NCBI GenBank assembly: GCA_964451375.1
Contig: CAYVIN010000003.1
Location: 1-64,000, forward strand
Direction: 5' to 3'
From: JAGXQV01 sp964451375
GTDB lineage: Bacteria; Pseudomonadota; Gammaproteobacteria; Burkholderiales; Sulfuricellaceae
DNA: 64,000 nucleotides
The number at the start of each line of letters is the position of its first letter. The first letter of the stretch is position 1. Positions 25,492-34,231 of this stretch are shown here, one piece after another. A program made the translations under genes and the position numbers. Below the pieces are notes generated by a model. The model saw only the letters and a program-made list of their open reading frames with translations, did no database searches and was not told the origin of the DNA.

Positions 25492-26800
25492 AGCCGCTGA
25501 TATAGTTGAACAACGACAAAGACTGGGTAGACACAAAAGACTTCTGGGAAGCCTGCAACTGAGTCTGCTGCAAGGTCAAATCACTAATCACCTTGGCGTA
25601 ATCCACATCCTGCAAATCGGATATCGATGATTTGTACTGAATAGTCAGGTCTTCCCGGGTATTCTGCACGGAATCCACTTCCTTCATACGCGCCCCAACC
25701 GCCGCCCGCACCGTCAGAACGTTATCCAAGGCGTTGTCAAGGTTGGACATGGCGGCATTCAAGCTGTTGTGCAAAACCGCCGACTTGAGATTGCCCGGAA
25801 CTGACGGTTGCAGTCCGGTAATCAGATTGTTCAGCGTGGTGAACAAGTCCACGTTGGTGCTGGCTTTGACGGTAAATACATCATCAGTGGACGGTGCCCC
25901 CTCCACGGAAATTTCCGATCCAAAATCAAAAGGTGTCGCATTGGTATCGGTAGTCGGGTCAGTCTTCAGGCTGATTGCGCTACCGCTGTTAAAAGTACGC
26001 AAATAGGGGCCGACGCCGGTCGCAGGAGCGCCGGTCAACAGCGAATCGCCGCTGACATTATCGACGATGTCGTAGGTGGTTACGGGCGGTAACGCTGCCG
26101 ACACGTCAAACTTGATTGTAAAGTCCTTATTGTTGGTTGCGCTGTTCCACTTGGTAATATCCTGTACGCTACCTTGGCTGACGATGCCGGTTCCGGTATT
26201 GGTTCCCGCCGCCCCAGTGGCGAATACACCGTTGCCGTTTTTGATACGCTGGAACACATCCGCACCCGAGTCACTTACTGCCACGGTGTGGCCGGCACTG
26301 ATACGCAACATCCGTTGCCCCTGATCGCCGTTATAAACAACCGTCCCCGGAGAAGTTTCCGAGAATGGCTGAGTCGCCCCCATAAATCCGGAAAACAAAT
26401 GTTCTCCGGATTCGTCGGACACATTGGACAATCCCAGCAAGGCTTGATAACGCGACTGCAACTCCGATACCACCATGGCTCTATCACCGTCCGTCAACAC
26501 GTCGTTGCCGGCCTGTACCGCGAGGGTTTTCACATCCTGAATCAAGGTTGTCAGGTCGGTCAAATGGCTTTCTTCCAGTTCCAGCTTGTTTCTCGCGGCA
26601 TTTGCGTTGGTGCCGTTTTGCTCGTTGACGTTCATGGATTGGGTCAGTTCGAGCACCGACGCGGCGGCAACCGGGTCTTCCGAAGGCGTCAACAAACGCC
26701 GCCCGGTCGAAACCTGCTGCTGGATGTGTAGCATGTCCGCCTGTTGCTGCTGAATACGACGGATGCCCGTATCGTATATGGTGCTGGTGCTGATTCTCAT
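25490..26800 (-). CDS. flgL: Flagellar hook-filament junction protein FlgL (HAP3)
   Basis: 436 residues. The flagellin-like N-terminus MRISTSTIYDTGIRRIQQQQADMLHIQQQVSTGRRLLTPSEDPVAA and the C-terminal helix ending SLFNYISG are typical of FlgL; both helical ends pack in the junction, with a variable middle. It follows flgK by 11 bp, so the two probably form one transcript from the sigma-28 promoter upstream of flgK. Confidence 0.95.
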   Translation of the reverse strand: MRISTSTIYDTGIRRIQQQQADMLHIQQQVSTGRRLLTPSEDPVAAASVLELTQSMNVNEQNGTNANAARNKLELEESHLTDLTTLIQDVKTLAVQAGNDVLTDGDRAMVVSELQSRYQALLGLSNVSDESGEHLFSGFMGATQPFSETSPGTVVYNGDQGQRMLRISAGHTVAVSDSGADVFQRIKNGNGVFATGAAGTNTGTGIVSQGSVQDITKWNSATNNKDFTIKFDVSAALPPVTTYDIVDNVSGDSLLTGAPATGVGPYLRTFNSGSAISLKTDPTTDTNATPFDFGSEISVEGAPSTDDVFTVKASTNVDLFTTLNNLITGLQPSVPGNLKSAVLHNSLNAAMSNLDNALDNVLTVRAAVGARMKEVDSVQNTREDLTIQYKSSISDLQDVDYAKVISDLTLQQTQLQASQKSFVSTQSLSLFNYISG

Positions 26801-26811
26801 GATAGTGCTCC

Positions 26812-28764
26812 TTACCTGCTGGACAGGTTGATCAGCGTATCAAACAAGGTTGAGGCAATCTGGATCATTTTCCCGGACGCCTGATAAGCTTGCTGGAAAC
26901 GCATCAGGTTGGCTGCTTCCTCGTCCAGATTCACGCCGGACATCGACTGCTGCGCGGAGGAAGCCTGCGCCAACAAATTCTCCTGGGCCGTCAGATTAAC
27001 CGCAACTTCACGCGCCTTGTTGCCGATCACGCTGACCATCTGGCTGTAGGCCCCTTGATACGTTGTAGTGCTGCCGGACATAGTCTTTTTGGTTTGCAAC
27101 GCGGCCAACAAAACTGCGTTGCGATTATCCGCGTCGCCGCTCAATGTCGGGCCTACTGTAAAAGTATCGTTGGTAGCTGGAGTCCCGGTAATCTGTACTG
27201 TCCAGCCATTGTAGCTAATGTCGGCCCCTTCAGTATAAGCCGCACCGGCAAGCAGAACCCCATTTACCTCATCCGTCACATCGTAAGTAGTAGCGCTGGT
27301 AAAATTTATCGTGACGTGATTTTTCAAGTTCAAATCCGTTGCCGGATGAGCGGGATCAGCATTAACAGGGATAGCGTTCACCGTCGGCTGGCTGATTTTG
27401 CCGCTGCCGGTATTGGTTGCCAATGTAGCGGATGAACGAACCGGTGCGGCGGCGGCGATTTTTGCCGTATCGTTGATCAAGCGCGAAATATCCCGGGCGC
27501 CGTTGCGGGTAGGCTGAATCTGGAAACCATTCCCGGCGTTGGGCGCACCGCTCACTTCGATACTCAGTCCGTCTGCAATGAAAGGATCACCGGGGACACC
27601 TGAACCCGACATGGTCACCGAGGAACCGTCGCTCACTTTGTTCAAATTCCAGGCAGCACCGTCCCATGACAGGTTGTAATCTTCAACCGTCAGATTGCTG
27701 ACATCGCTGATCGTGACGCTGGCGGTCAACCCCGCCGGATTACCCAGTTTGTCGATTACTTTGGCAGTCGGGACGTTGAAGTAATTCCCGCCAAGATTAT
27801 TATTGAGGTCTTGTCCCAGATTGTGCTGGTCGTTAAACGTTTGCGCCAGACCGATAGCCACCCGCCCCAAGGCATTCTGCGCGGAATCAAGCGCCTGGGT
27901 GCGATACCCGAGCAACCCGCTGAGGTTGCCACCTTGCAAAATCCCCGTTCCCATCAATATGGAAGCATTCCCCGCCACTACCCCGACTTCGATACGCTCA
28001 GGATCGTAGGGAGACTGCACAGCACTCAATTTCTGGGGGGTCATCCCCACCACCAAAGGTTGGCCGGAACCGATAAAGACGTTGTAGCTGCCGTCATCCT
28101 GAATCACCACGGAAGTCTTGATTTCCTTGTTCAGTTCCGAGACCAAATTTTCGCGTTGATCCAGCAAGTCGTTGGGCGGCTGCTTTTCCGGGCTGCCGGA
28201 GATGGCGTAAGCAATCCGCTCATTCATCTGGGCAATTTGGTCGGCGTAGTTATTGATCAAATCAACGCTGTTGCTGATCTGGCTATTTAGTCCATCGCGC
28301 ATTTCGGTGAGGCGGGTGCTCAACCCTTCGAAACGGCTAATCAACTCGTCGGTCGCGCTCAACATGGCTTGCCGCGAAGGCACCGAAGACGGGGTCGAAG
28401 CCACATCGTTTACCGCAGTGAAAAAGTCCTGCAATGCCGGGGAAAGACCGGAACTCACATCCGCCACCAGATTGTCGATCTGCTTGACCTGGGTGCTATA
28501 GGTCTCGAAACGGCTAACCTTAGTCTGAGCTTCGCTTACTTGAAGGTCGAGAAAACGGTCATAGATACGTTTTACCGTATCGATATGGACACCCTGCCCG
28601 ACGAAACCAACCCCAGTGAACTCGGGAATATTGGTAGACTGAACAATTTCCTGGCGGTGAAAACCTGCTGTATTGGCATTGCTGATGTTATGTCCCGTGG
28701 TCGAAAGCCCAACCTGGGCGACTCTCAACCCGCTTAAGCCAATTCCGAATATACTGTTTCCCAT
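26812..28764 (-). CDS. flgK: Flagellar hook-associated protein FlgK (HAP1)
   Basis: 650 residues. N-terminal rod/hook motif (FGIGLSGLRVAQVGLSTTGHNISNANTAGFHRQ) and C-terminal MRFQQAYQASGKMIQIASTLFDTLINLSSR are diagnostic. The central region is large with many Ser/Thr/Gly-rich beta segments, as in family members. Exported by the flagellar type III apparatus to join hook and filament. Preceded by a strong sigma-28-type promoter. Confidence 0.96.
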   Translation of the reverse strand: MGNSIFGIGLSGLRVAQVGLSTTGHNISNANTAGFHRQEIVQSTNIPEFTGVGFVGQGVHIDTVKRIYDRFLDLQVSEAQTKVSRFETYSTQVKQIDNLVADVSSGLSPALQDFFTAVNDVASTPSSVPSRQAMLSATDELISRFEGLSTRLTEMRDGLNSQISNSVDLINNYADQIAQMNERIAYAISGSPEKQPPNDLLDQRENLVSELNKEIKTSVVIQDDGSYNVFIGSGQPLVVGMTPQKLSAVQSPYDPERIEVGVVAGNASILMGTGILQGGNLSGLLGYRTQALDSAQNALGRVAIGLAQTFNDQHNLGQDLNNNLGGNYFNVPTAKVIDKLGNPAGLTASVTISDVSNLTVEDYNLSWDGAAWNLNKVSDGSSVTMSGSGVPGDPFIADGLSIEVSGAPNAGNGFQIQPTRNGARDISRLINDTAKIAAAAPVRSSATLATNTGSGKISQPTVNAIPVNADPAHPATDLNLKNHVTINFTSATTYDVTDEVNGVLLAGAAYTEGADISYNGWTVQITGTPATNDTFTVGPTLSGDADNRNAVLLAALQTKKTMSGSTTTYQGAYSQMVSVIGNKAREVAVNLTAQENLLAQASSAQQSMSGVNLDEEAANLMRFQQAYQASGKMIQIASTLFDTLINLSSR

Positions 28765-28816
28765 GATTTTCTCCCGCTTTCGGCGGATTTCCTGCCTCTC
28801 AACCTGCTACATGTTT

Positions 28817-28843
28817 TAATCGGCCTGCCTGATCAAAACTTGA
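28817..28843 (-). promoter_or_regulatory. Sigma-28 (FliA) promoter of flgKL
   Basis: On the minus strand TCAAGTTT, 11 bp, GCCGATTA. This matches the FliA consensus TAAAGTTT-N11-GCCGATAA at 14 of 16 positions with exact spacing, and lies 53-79 bp before the flgK ATG. It makes flgKL a late (class 3) unit separate from the rod/hook operon. Confidence 0.85.
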
Positions 28844-28865
28844 ATTGCCAGCCTGCTGCCCAGCG

Positions 28866-29681
28866 TTACAACTTGGTTAGGCTGGTTTCCATATCAATCT
28901 GAATTTTCAGCGCCTGGGAATTCCCCTGGTACTCACGTTGCGCAACAATCAGGTTGACCAACCCCTCATTCAGATCGGTGTTGGAAGCCTCGACTGTACC
29001 GCCTTCCAGTCTGCCGAAAATTCCACTGCTGGGCTGACCGGAAACACGCGCCCCGGAGTTGATGGTTTCACCCCAGAGGTTGTCGCCCAGATTTTCCAGC
29101 CCGTTGACGTTGCGAAACTCGTGGAGTTGCAAGGTTCCAATGGTCTGAAAAACCAGGTCACCTTGCTGCGTAATGGTTTTTCCAACCGTCAGCGGATCGG
29201 GGATTTCCTTGCTGGGGCCGCGTGTTACACCATCACTGGCCTGGATTACGCCTTCCGGACTAATGGTTATGGTGTTGCCGTATTTGACCGTATCAATCTG
29301 GATCGGCCCGTTCGCGCCCATCACCTTGTATCCTTCCGCCGTCACCAGATTCTTGTTCTTATCGACATGAAACTGACCATTGCGGGTATAAGCAAGTACG
29401 CCGTCATCCCGCAAAATCTGGAAGAAGCCCTTGCCGTTAATAGCCATATCGAAGGGATTTTCACTTTGTTGCAGCCCGCCTTGGGTAAACTGCTGCACCT
29501 TCGACACACTATCGGCTCCGATACCAATATCATTTCCGCTGAGTTTGTTGGAAAACATATCGTGAAATGAGGCCTTGGTTTCCTTGAAACCAACGGTTTG
29601 CGCATTGGCGATATTTACTCCGAGGATATCCAGCTTTTCATTCGCCGCGTTGATACCACTTAAGGAAGCTTGAAAACTCAT
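28866..29681 (-). CDS. Extra FlgE/FlgG-type flagellar hook/rod protein
   Basis: 271 residues from the ATG at 29681 (MSFQASLSGINAANEKLDILGVNIANAQTVGFKETKASF). It has the flagellar rod-family N-terminus, the middle hook-basal-body part (GKGFFQILRDDGVLAYTRNGQFHVDKNKNLVTAEGYKVMG), and the C-terminal NTDLNEGLVNLIVAQREYQGNSQALKIQ helix. It is shorter than the FlgE at 34232 (434) and close in size to FlgG (260), but its opening copies FlgE (MSFQ.xLSGxN). It sits between flgJ and flgKL, where standard clusters have nothing. A paralogous hook/rod component of unknown location in the structure. Confidence 0.8.
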   Translation of the reverse strand: MSFQASLSGINAANEKLDILGVNIANAQTVGFKETKASFHDMFSNKLSGNDIGIGADSVSKVQQFTQGGLQQSENPFDMAINGKGFFQILRDDGVLAYTRNGQFHVDKNKNLVTAEGYKVMGANGPIQIDTVKYGNTITISPEGVIQASDGVTRGPSKEIPDPLTVGKTITQQGDLVFQTIGTLQLHEFRNVNGLENLGDNLWGETINSGARVSGQPSSGIFGRLEGGTVEASNTDLNEGLVNLIVAQREYQGNSQALKIQIDMETSLTKL

Positions 29682-29744
29682 GATAATCACCTCTGGATTG
29701 GTTTGTTTGTTACTAGACAAGCAACTTCTGCGCCACAAATCACA

Positions 29745-30653
29745 TCAGGCAGATAATGCCTCACGCATCGTCGAACTGTTCAGAATTCTGCCTAATTTGG
29801 CAGCGTATTGAGGGTCGGTGGCATACCCGGAGCGCTGTAGGGCCTGCGCAAAACCACCCGCATCCTGGGCATTGTCCAGCACCGTGGCGTAACGCGGATT
29901 GCTGCGCAGCATGTCCGCATAATCCTGAAATGCTTCGCCATATGACGAGTACGCCCGAAAACGTCCTGTAGTTTTTTGCACAGCGCCGTTTACATACTCG
30001 GTAGTTGGCGCTTCGACAACCGCACCGCGCCATGAGGCATCCGCCTTGATGCCGAATACGTTGTAACTGGGTTTGCCGTCTGCGCCGCGAATTTCACTCT
30101 TGCCCCAACCACTCTCCAGAGCGGCCTGCCCGACGAGAAAAAGTGGTGATGCGCCGATTTCCTTGGCAGCGGTTGCCGCGTGGGGCCAGACTTTCTCGAC
30201 AAATTCCTTACGTTGTTTACCCATTTCACGGCTCGTGTCGATTGCCGGCGCAGGCTGGCGCAACGGAACGGCTGGCGCGTTCCGTTGCATCGGAACGGCA
30301 GCCGGCTGTCCGGTAGCGGCAATATTTTCCGCATCGACCACCTGCCCCGGCAAACGGGAAAGCTGTTTGACGAGCATGTCAGCCAAGCCTATTCCTTTGC
30401 CGCTGGACAGCTTCTGACTCAACTGGCGGTCATACATCTCAGTATAAAAACGCGTCTGGTCGCTATCGAAGGGGCCATCCTGCGGTACCGCGTCGCGCAT
30501 GGTCTTGAGCATCATGTTGAGGAACATGCTCTCAAACTGCTGCGCCACGGTTTTAAGCGCCTTGCCCTGATCCTGGCGGGACATCAGCTTGAGCTTGTCC
30601 ACACTCTGGGCGTCGAGCGCGAAGCGACCGGAAATATCTGCGGGATTGATCAT
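29745..30653 (-). CDS. flgJ: Peptidoglycan hydrolase / rod-cap protein FlgJ
   Basis: 302 residues from the ATG at 30653 (MINPADISGRFALDAQSVDKL). Residues about 25-100 are the rod-cap domain (AQQFESMFLNMMLKTMRDAVP...SDQTRFYTEMYDRQLSQ...GIGLADMLVKQL). A Pro/Ala linker follows, then a glucosaminidase-type hydrolase domain with the catalytic-Glu segment GQAALESGWGKSEIRG near 190. It clears peptidoglycan for the rod. The upstream extension to 30740 is not family-like. Confidence 0.94.
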   Translation of the reverse strand: MINPADISGRFALDAQSVDKLKLMSRQDQGKALKTVAQQFESMFLNMMLKTMRDAVPQDGPFDSDQTRFYTEMYDRQLSQKLSSGKGIGLADMLVKQLSRLPGQVVDAENIAATGQPAAVPMQRNAPAVPLRQPAPAIDTSREMGKQRKEFVEKVWPHAATAAKEIGASPLFLVGQAALESGWGKSEIRGADGKPSYNVFGIKADASWRGAVVEAPTTEYVNGAVQKTTGRFRAYSSYGEAFQDYADMLRSNPRYATVLDNAQDAGGFAQALQRSGYATDPQYAAKLGRILNSSTMREALSA

Positions 30654-30748
30654 GGGGATACTCCCAGCAATAAACATACCCAGAGAGGCGCCGGAAAAAG
30701 AATTGGGAAGCGCACCGCTTCCGGTACGCTTCCCAAGCAAGAGAAAAA

Positions 30749-31807
30749 CTAGATGATTTCCAACTCGGCGCGCAGGGCGCCCGCCGATTTCATGGCCTGG
30801 AGAATGGCCAGCAAGTCCTGAGGAGTCGCGCCGACCGCATTCAGCGCTTTGACTACCTGCCCCAGCGAAACGCTACGCGGCACAGTAATCAGCCCAGGCT
30901 TGTCGGATTTGGTTTCTTGTGTTGCCCCCGCATCCCCGCCCTCCGGGATAATCGTCACCGTAAGATTGCCATGGGCGATGGCGCAGGAATCAACGGAAAC
31001 CAGTTGATTCATGACTACCGAACCGGTGCGGGCATTGAGAATGATTTTTGCCGCCGACTCGCCGGGAGTAACCACCAGATTTTCCAGCTTGGCGAGAAAA
31101 GCCACCCGCTGATTGGTATCGCGCGGAGCCTTGACACGCACAACCCGGCCATCCTGCGCTGCTGCCATTCCCTCGCCGACCGCCTTGTTGATGGCCTGAA
31201 CCACCCGCTGGGCGGTGGTGAAGTCGCTGCCGTTCAATTCGAAAAAGATAAACTCGCCCTGCCCCAACGTCGTTTCCACGGCGCGTTCGACCGTTGCCCC
31301 ATTGGAAATCCGCCCCACGCTGAGTTGGCTGGGTTGTCCGCCCCCGCCGGCTTGCACCCCCGTCCCCGCGACCAGCAGATTACCTTGCGCAACGGCATAC
31401 ACCTGCCCGTCCATCCCCTTCAGAGGCGTCATCAGCAAGGTGCCGCCACGCAGGCTTTTGGCGTTGCCAATCGAGGAAACGGTGATATCGAGATTCTGGC
31501 CCGGCCGTGCAAATGCCGGAAGCGTGGTCGTAACGGTCACAGCGGCGACATTCTTGAGTTGCAAAGTCGTGCCGGGGGGCAAATTTACCCCCAACTGGCT
31601 CAACATGCTCACCACACTTTGCACGGTGAACGGCGTTTGGGTGGTCTGGTCACCGCTGCCATCAAGGCCAACCACGATCCCGTAACCCACCAACTGGTTA
31701 GAACGCACCCCCTGAATGCTGGCGATATCCTTGATTCGATCAGCTTGAACTGGCAGCGCCAGCCCCAATAAAAGAACCAGGAAGCCAAGCGAGACGCGGC
31801 TTTTCAT
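30749..31807 (-). CDS. flgI: Flagellar P-ring protein FlgI
   Basis: 352 residues from the ATG at 31807 (AGGATG about 8 bp before). It has a Sec signal peptide (MKSRVSLGFLVLLLGLALPVQA), then DRIKDIASIQGVRSNQLVGYGIVVGLDGSGDQ, the invariant FlgI opening, and IILNARTGSVVM. Forms the periplasmic P-ring. Follows flgH by about 10 bp. Confidence 0.96.
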   Translation of the reverse strand: MKSRVSLGFLVLLLGLALPVQADRIKDIASIQGVRSNQLVGYGIVVGLDGSGDQTTQTPFTVQSVVSMLSQLGVNLPPGTTLQLKNVAAVTVTTTLPAFARPGQNLDITVSSIGNAKSLRGGTLLMTPLKGMDGQVYAVAQGNLLVAGTGVQAGGGGQPSQLSVGRISNGATVERAVETTLGQGEFIFFELNGSDFTTAQRVVQAINKAVGEGMAAAQDGRVVRVKAPRDTNQRVAFLAKLENLVVTPGESAAKIILNARTGSVVMNQLVSVDSCAIAHGNLTVTIIPEGGDAGATQETKSDKPGLITVPRSVSLGQVVKALNAVGATPQDLLAILQAMKSAGALRAELEII

Positions 31808-31817
31808 GATAGACATC

Positions 31818-32558
31818 CTAGAACATCACGCTAAGGAAAAAACGCGCCAACATACTGGTCAATTTGGCGGGATCGACAAAGTGATTATCCTTGAACTCGA
31901 TGTGGGCGTCGGCCAACTGGGTCGAATTCACCGAGTTAGTCGAGGTAATGTAATTCGGGTTGACGACCCCAGCCAGACGCAGGAATTCAGTCTTGTCTCC
32001 CACGGAAACCTGTTTTTCCCCGGTTACCACCAGATTGCCGTTGGATAACACGTCGATTACCGTCACCGTCACCGTACCGGTAAAGGTATTGGCATTGGCA
32101 TTCTGGCCCTTATCGTCAAACTTGGTCGCCGACGACGATTCCAGCAGCGAGGTAGTTGCACTCCCTTTGCCGGCAAAAATATTGGGCGACATGGTCAACG
32201 AGGCGCTGCCGCTGTGAGTATCGTTGGCGCTGGCCTGCGAACTGGCGGAATTCTTCTCGTTGATCACTACAGTCAGCGTGTCGCCAATGTTGCGGGCGCG
32301 ACGGTCTTCAAATAAAAACAGTTTGTTGTAGCCCGCCTGATAGATCGCGCCATTGCTGACCAGCGGCGCCGAAGTGGGCTGCGGACGAGCTGTCAGGGGC
32401 TGTTTGATGGTGCTGGACGGCGTAGTGGCGCACCCCGACAAAACCATCAGCCCCAACAGCACCAGCATTTTCATGCCGCCACCGGGCACGTAGGAAACAT
32501 TTCCCGAATTCTTCAAAAAACGTTTGTCTGCGTAATCCTTGTTCACCAAGCTAACCAT
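31818..32558 (-). CDS. flgH: Flagellar L-ring lipoprotein FlgH
   Basis: 246 residues with FlgH motifs SNGAIYQAGYNKLFLFEDRRARNIGDTLTVVINEKNSASS, SSATKFDDKG and LRLAGVVNP. The lipobox is LSGCA. The start is ambiguous. ATG at 32558 has an excellent AGGAGGTAACCCAA ribosome site but gives a 40-residue leader before the Cys. ATG at 32474 (MKMLVLLGLMVLSGCA) gives a normal lipoprotein signal but only a weak GGTGGCGG. I keep 32558 for the ribosome site. Outer-membrane ring. Confidence 0.93.
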   Translation of the reverse strand: MVSLVNKDYADKRFLKNSGNVSYVPGGGMKMLVLLGLMVLSGCATTPSSTIKQPLTARPQPTSAPLVSNGAIYQAGYNKLFLFEDRRARNIGDTLTVVINEKNSASSQASANDTHSGSASLTMSPNIFAGKGSATTSLLESSSATKFDDKGQNANANTFTGTVTVTVIDVLSNGNLVVTGEKQVSVGDKTEFLRLAGVVNPNYITSTNSVNSTQLADAHIEFKDNHFVDPAKLTSMLARFFLSVMF

Positions 32559-32573
32559 TTGGGTTACCTCCTA

Positions 32574-33356
32574 TCAAAGCTGGGTCAGGCGTTGCAACAT
32601 CTGATCGGATGTCTGCACCGCCTTGGAATTGAGTTCATAGGAACGCTGCGTCTGAATCATGTTGACCAACTCTTCCACCACGTTGACGTTGGAAGTTTCC
32701 ACAAACGATTGATTCAGAACGCCCAAGCCGTTAGTACCCGGCGTATTGGGGGCTGGCGCACCGGAAGCGGCAGTTTCCGCATAGAGATTTTCCCCCTGGC
32801 TTTGCAGACCGGCGGGATTGATAAAATTAGCCAGTTGGATCGAGCCGATTTGCTGGCCGGTCGGACTGCCGGGCTGGGTTACCGTCACCGTACCGTCGCG
32901 CCCGACGGTTACGCTTTGTGCGTCCGCCGGAATGGTCAAGGCAGGCTGCAAGGGAAAACCAGCTGCGGTCACCACCTGCCCCTGATTGTCCAGCTGGAAA
33001 GAACCGTCACGCGTGTAGGCGGTACTGCCGTCGGGCATCAATATTTGAAAAAAGCCCTTGCCGTTGATCGCAACATCCAGCGGATTGCCGGTTTTTTCCA
33101 GATTGCCTTGCAGGTGCATCCGTTCGGTAGCGACCGGAAACACCCCGGTGCCGATTTGCAGACCGGATGGCAATTGGCTTTGCTGAGTGGACTGTGCGCC
33201 CGGCTGGCGCTCGATTTGATAAAGCAAATCCTGAAATATGGCGCGGGATTTCTTGAACCCGGTGGTGCCAACGTTGGCCATATTGTTGGAAATTACGTCC
33301 ATGTGAAGCTGCTGGGCTTCAAGGCCGGTTTTGGAAATCCAGAGTGAACGTATCAT
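32574..33356 (-). CDS. flgG: Flagellar distal rod protein FlgG
   Basis: 260 residues: MIRSLWISKTGLEAQQLHMDVISNNMANVGTTGFKKSRAIFQDLLYQ, the near-invariant FlgG N-terminus, and a C-terminal ETSNVNVVEELVNMIQTQRSYELNSKAVQTSDQMLQRLTQL. Forms the drive-shaft rod. Follows flgF by 16 bp. Confidence 0.96.
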   Translation of the reverse strand: MIRSLWISKTGLEAQQLHMDVISNNMANVGTTGFKKSRAIFQDLLYQIERQPGAQSTQQSQLPSGLQIGTGVFPVATERMHLQGNLEKTGNPLDVAINGKGFFQILMPDGSTAYTRDGSFQLDNQGQVVTAAGFPLQPALTIPADAQSVTVGRDGTVTVTQPGSPTGQQIGSIQLANFINPAGLQSQGENLYAETAASGAPAPNTPGTNGLGVLNQSFVETSNVNVVEELVNMIQTQRSYELNSKAVQTSDQMLQRLTQL

Positions 33357-33372
33357 TTTTCTGTCCTAGTCG

Positions 33373-34116
33373 TTATGCGTTCAAATTTAGCAATTGGCTT
33401 GCCTGCTTGGCGTTAGCATCGGCGTTTTGCACCAGCTTCCATTGCATTTCGAATTGCCGGGCCTGGCTGATCATGCTGATCATGGTGTCCACCACATTGA
33501 CGTTGCTGTTTTCCAACGCCCCCCCCAATACGTGGACATTGGCATCGGCAGGCGCCGCCTGACCGTTCTTCTGGCGAAACAACCCATCTGTCCCCTTTAC
33601 CAGTTCGCTTTCCGGGGGATTCACCAACTTGATGCGGCCTACCGCCGCTACCGCATTAAGCCCGCCGGCATTGGGAATGATCGATATCGTGCCGTCCCGC
33701 CCGACGGTAATTTGTGAATCCGGAGGGATCGTGATCGGCCCGGCATCCCCCACCACCAGTTGCCCGCTACGGGTTTGCAATTGCCCGTTAGGCCCGACCG
33801 CCAGACTGCCGTTACGGGTATAGGCTTCGCTGCCATCTTCGGCTTGCACCGCCAACCAGCCCTTGCCTTGCAACGCCACATCCAGGTCACGCCCGGTTCG
33901 CTGGATAGCCCCTTCGCTCAGATCCGCCCCGGTCGTGTTATCGACGACAAAAGTACGGGTTTTGGCGCCATCACCTTGCACCGGCAAGGCGCGAAAGGAA
34001 TTTTGTTCGGCTTTGTATGCAGTCGTGGTTGCATTGGCCAGATTGTGCGCAGTCGCCGCCTGTTGCAGGAAAGTGTGCTTCACGCCGGTCATCGCCAGGT
34101 AAATCATGCGATCCAT
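33373..34116 (-). CDS. flgF: Flagellar proximal rod protein FlgF
   Basis: 247 residues beginning MDRMIYLAMTGVKHTFLQQAATAHNLANATTTAYKAEQNSF, with GKGWLAVQAEDGSEAYTRNGSLAVGPNGQL and ENSNVNVVDTMISMISQARQFEMQWK. The M-x-Y-x-A-M-T-G opening is typical of FlgF rather than FlgG. Confidence 0.95.
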   Translation of the reverse strand: MDRMIYLAMTGVKHTFLQQAATAHNLANATTTAYKAEQNSFRALPVQGDGAKTRTFVVDNTTGADLSEGAIQRTGRDLDVALQGKGWLAVQAEDGSEAYTRNGSLAVGPNGQLQTRSGQLVVGDAGPITIPPDSQITVGRDGTISIIPNAGGLNAVAAVGRIKLVNPPESELVKGTDGLFRQKNGQAAPADANVHVLGGALENSNVNVVDTMISMISQARQFEMQWKLVQNADANAKQASQLLNLNA

Positions 34117-34231
34117 GATTCACCTCGATGATAGGTATTGCGCGATGGGGAATGGATGCCACCTTCATCCGCCACGGTATGTCTTTCAAATTCAGGCATC
34201 GCGTCCCCCATCATTCATTGTCCGTCAAGGA

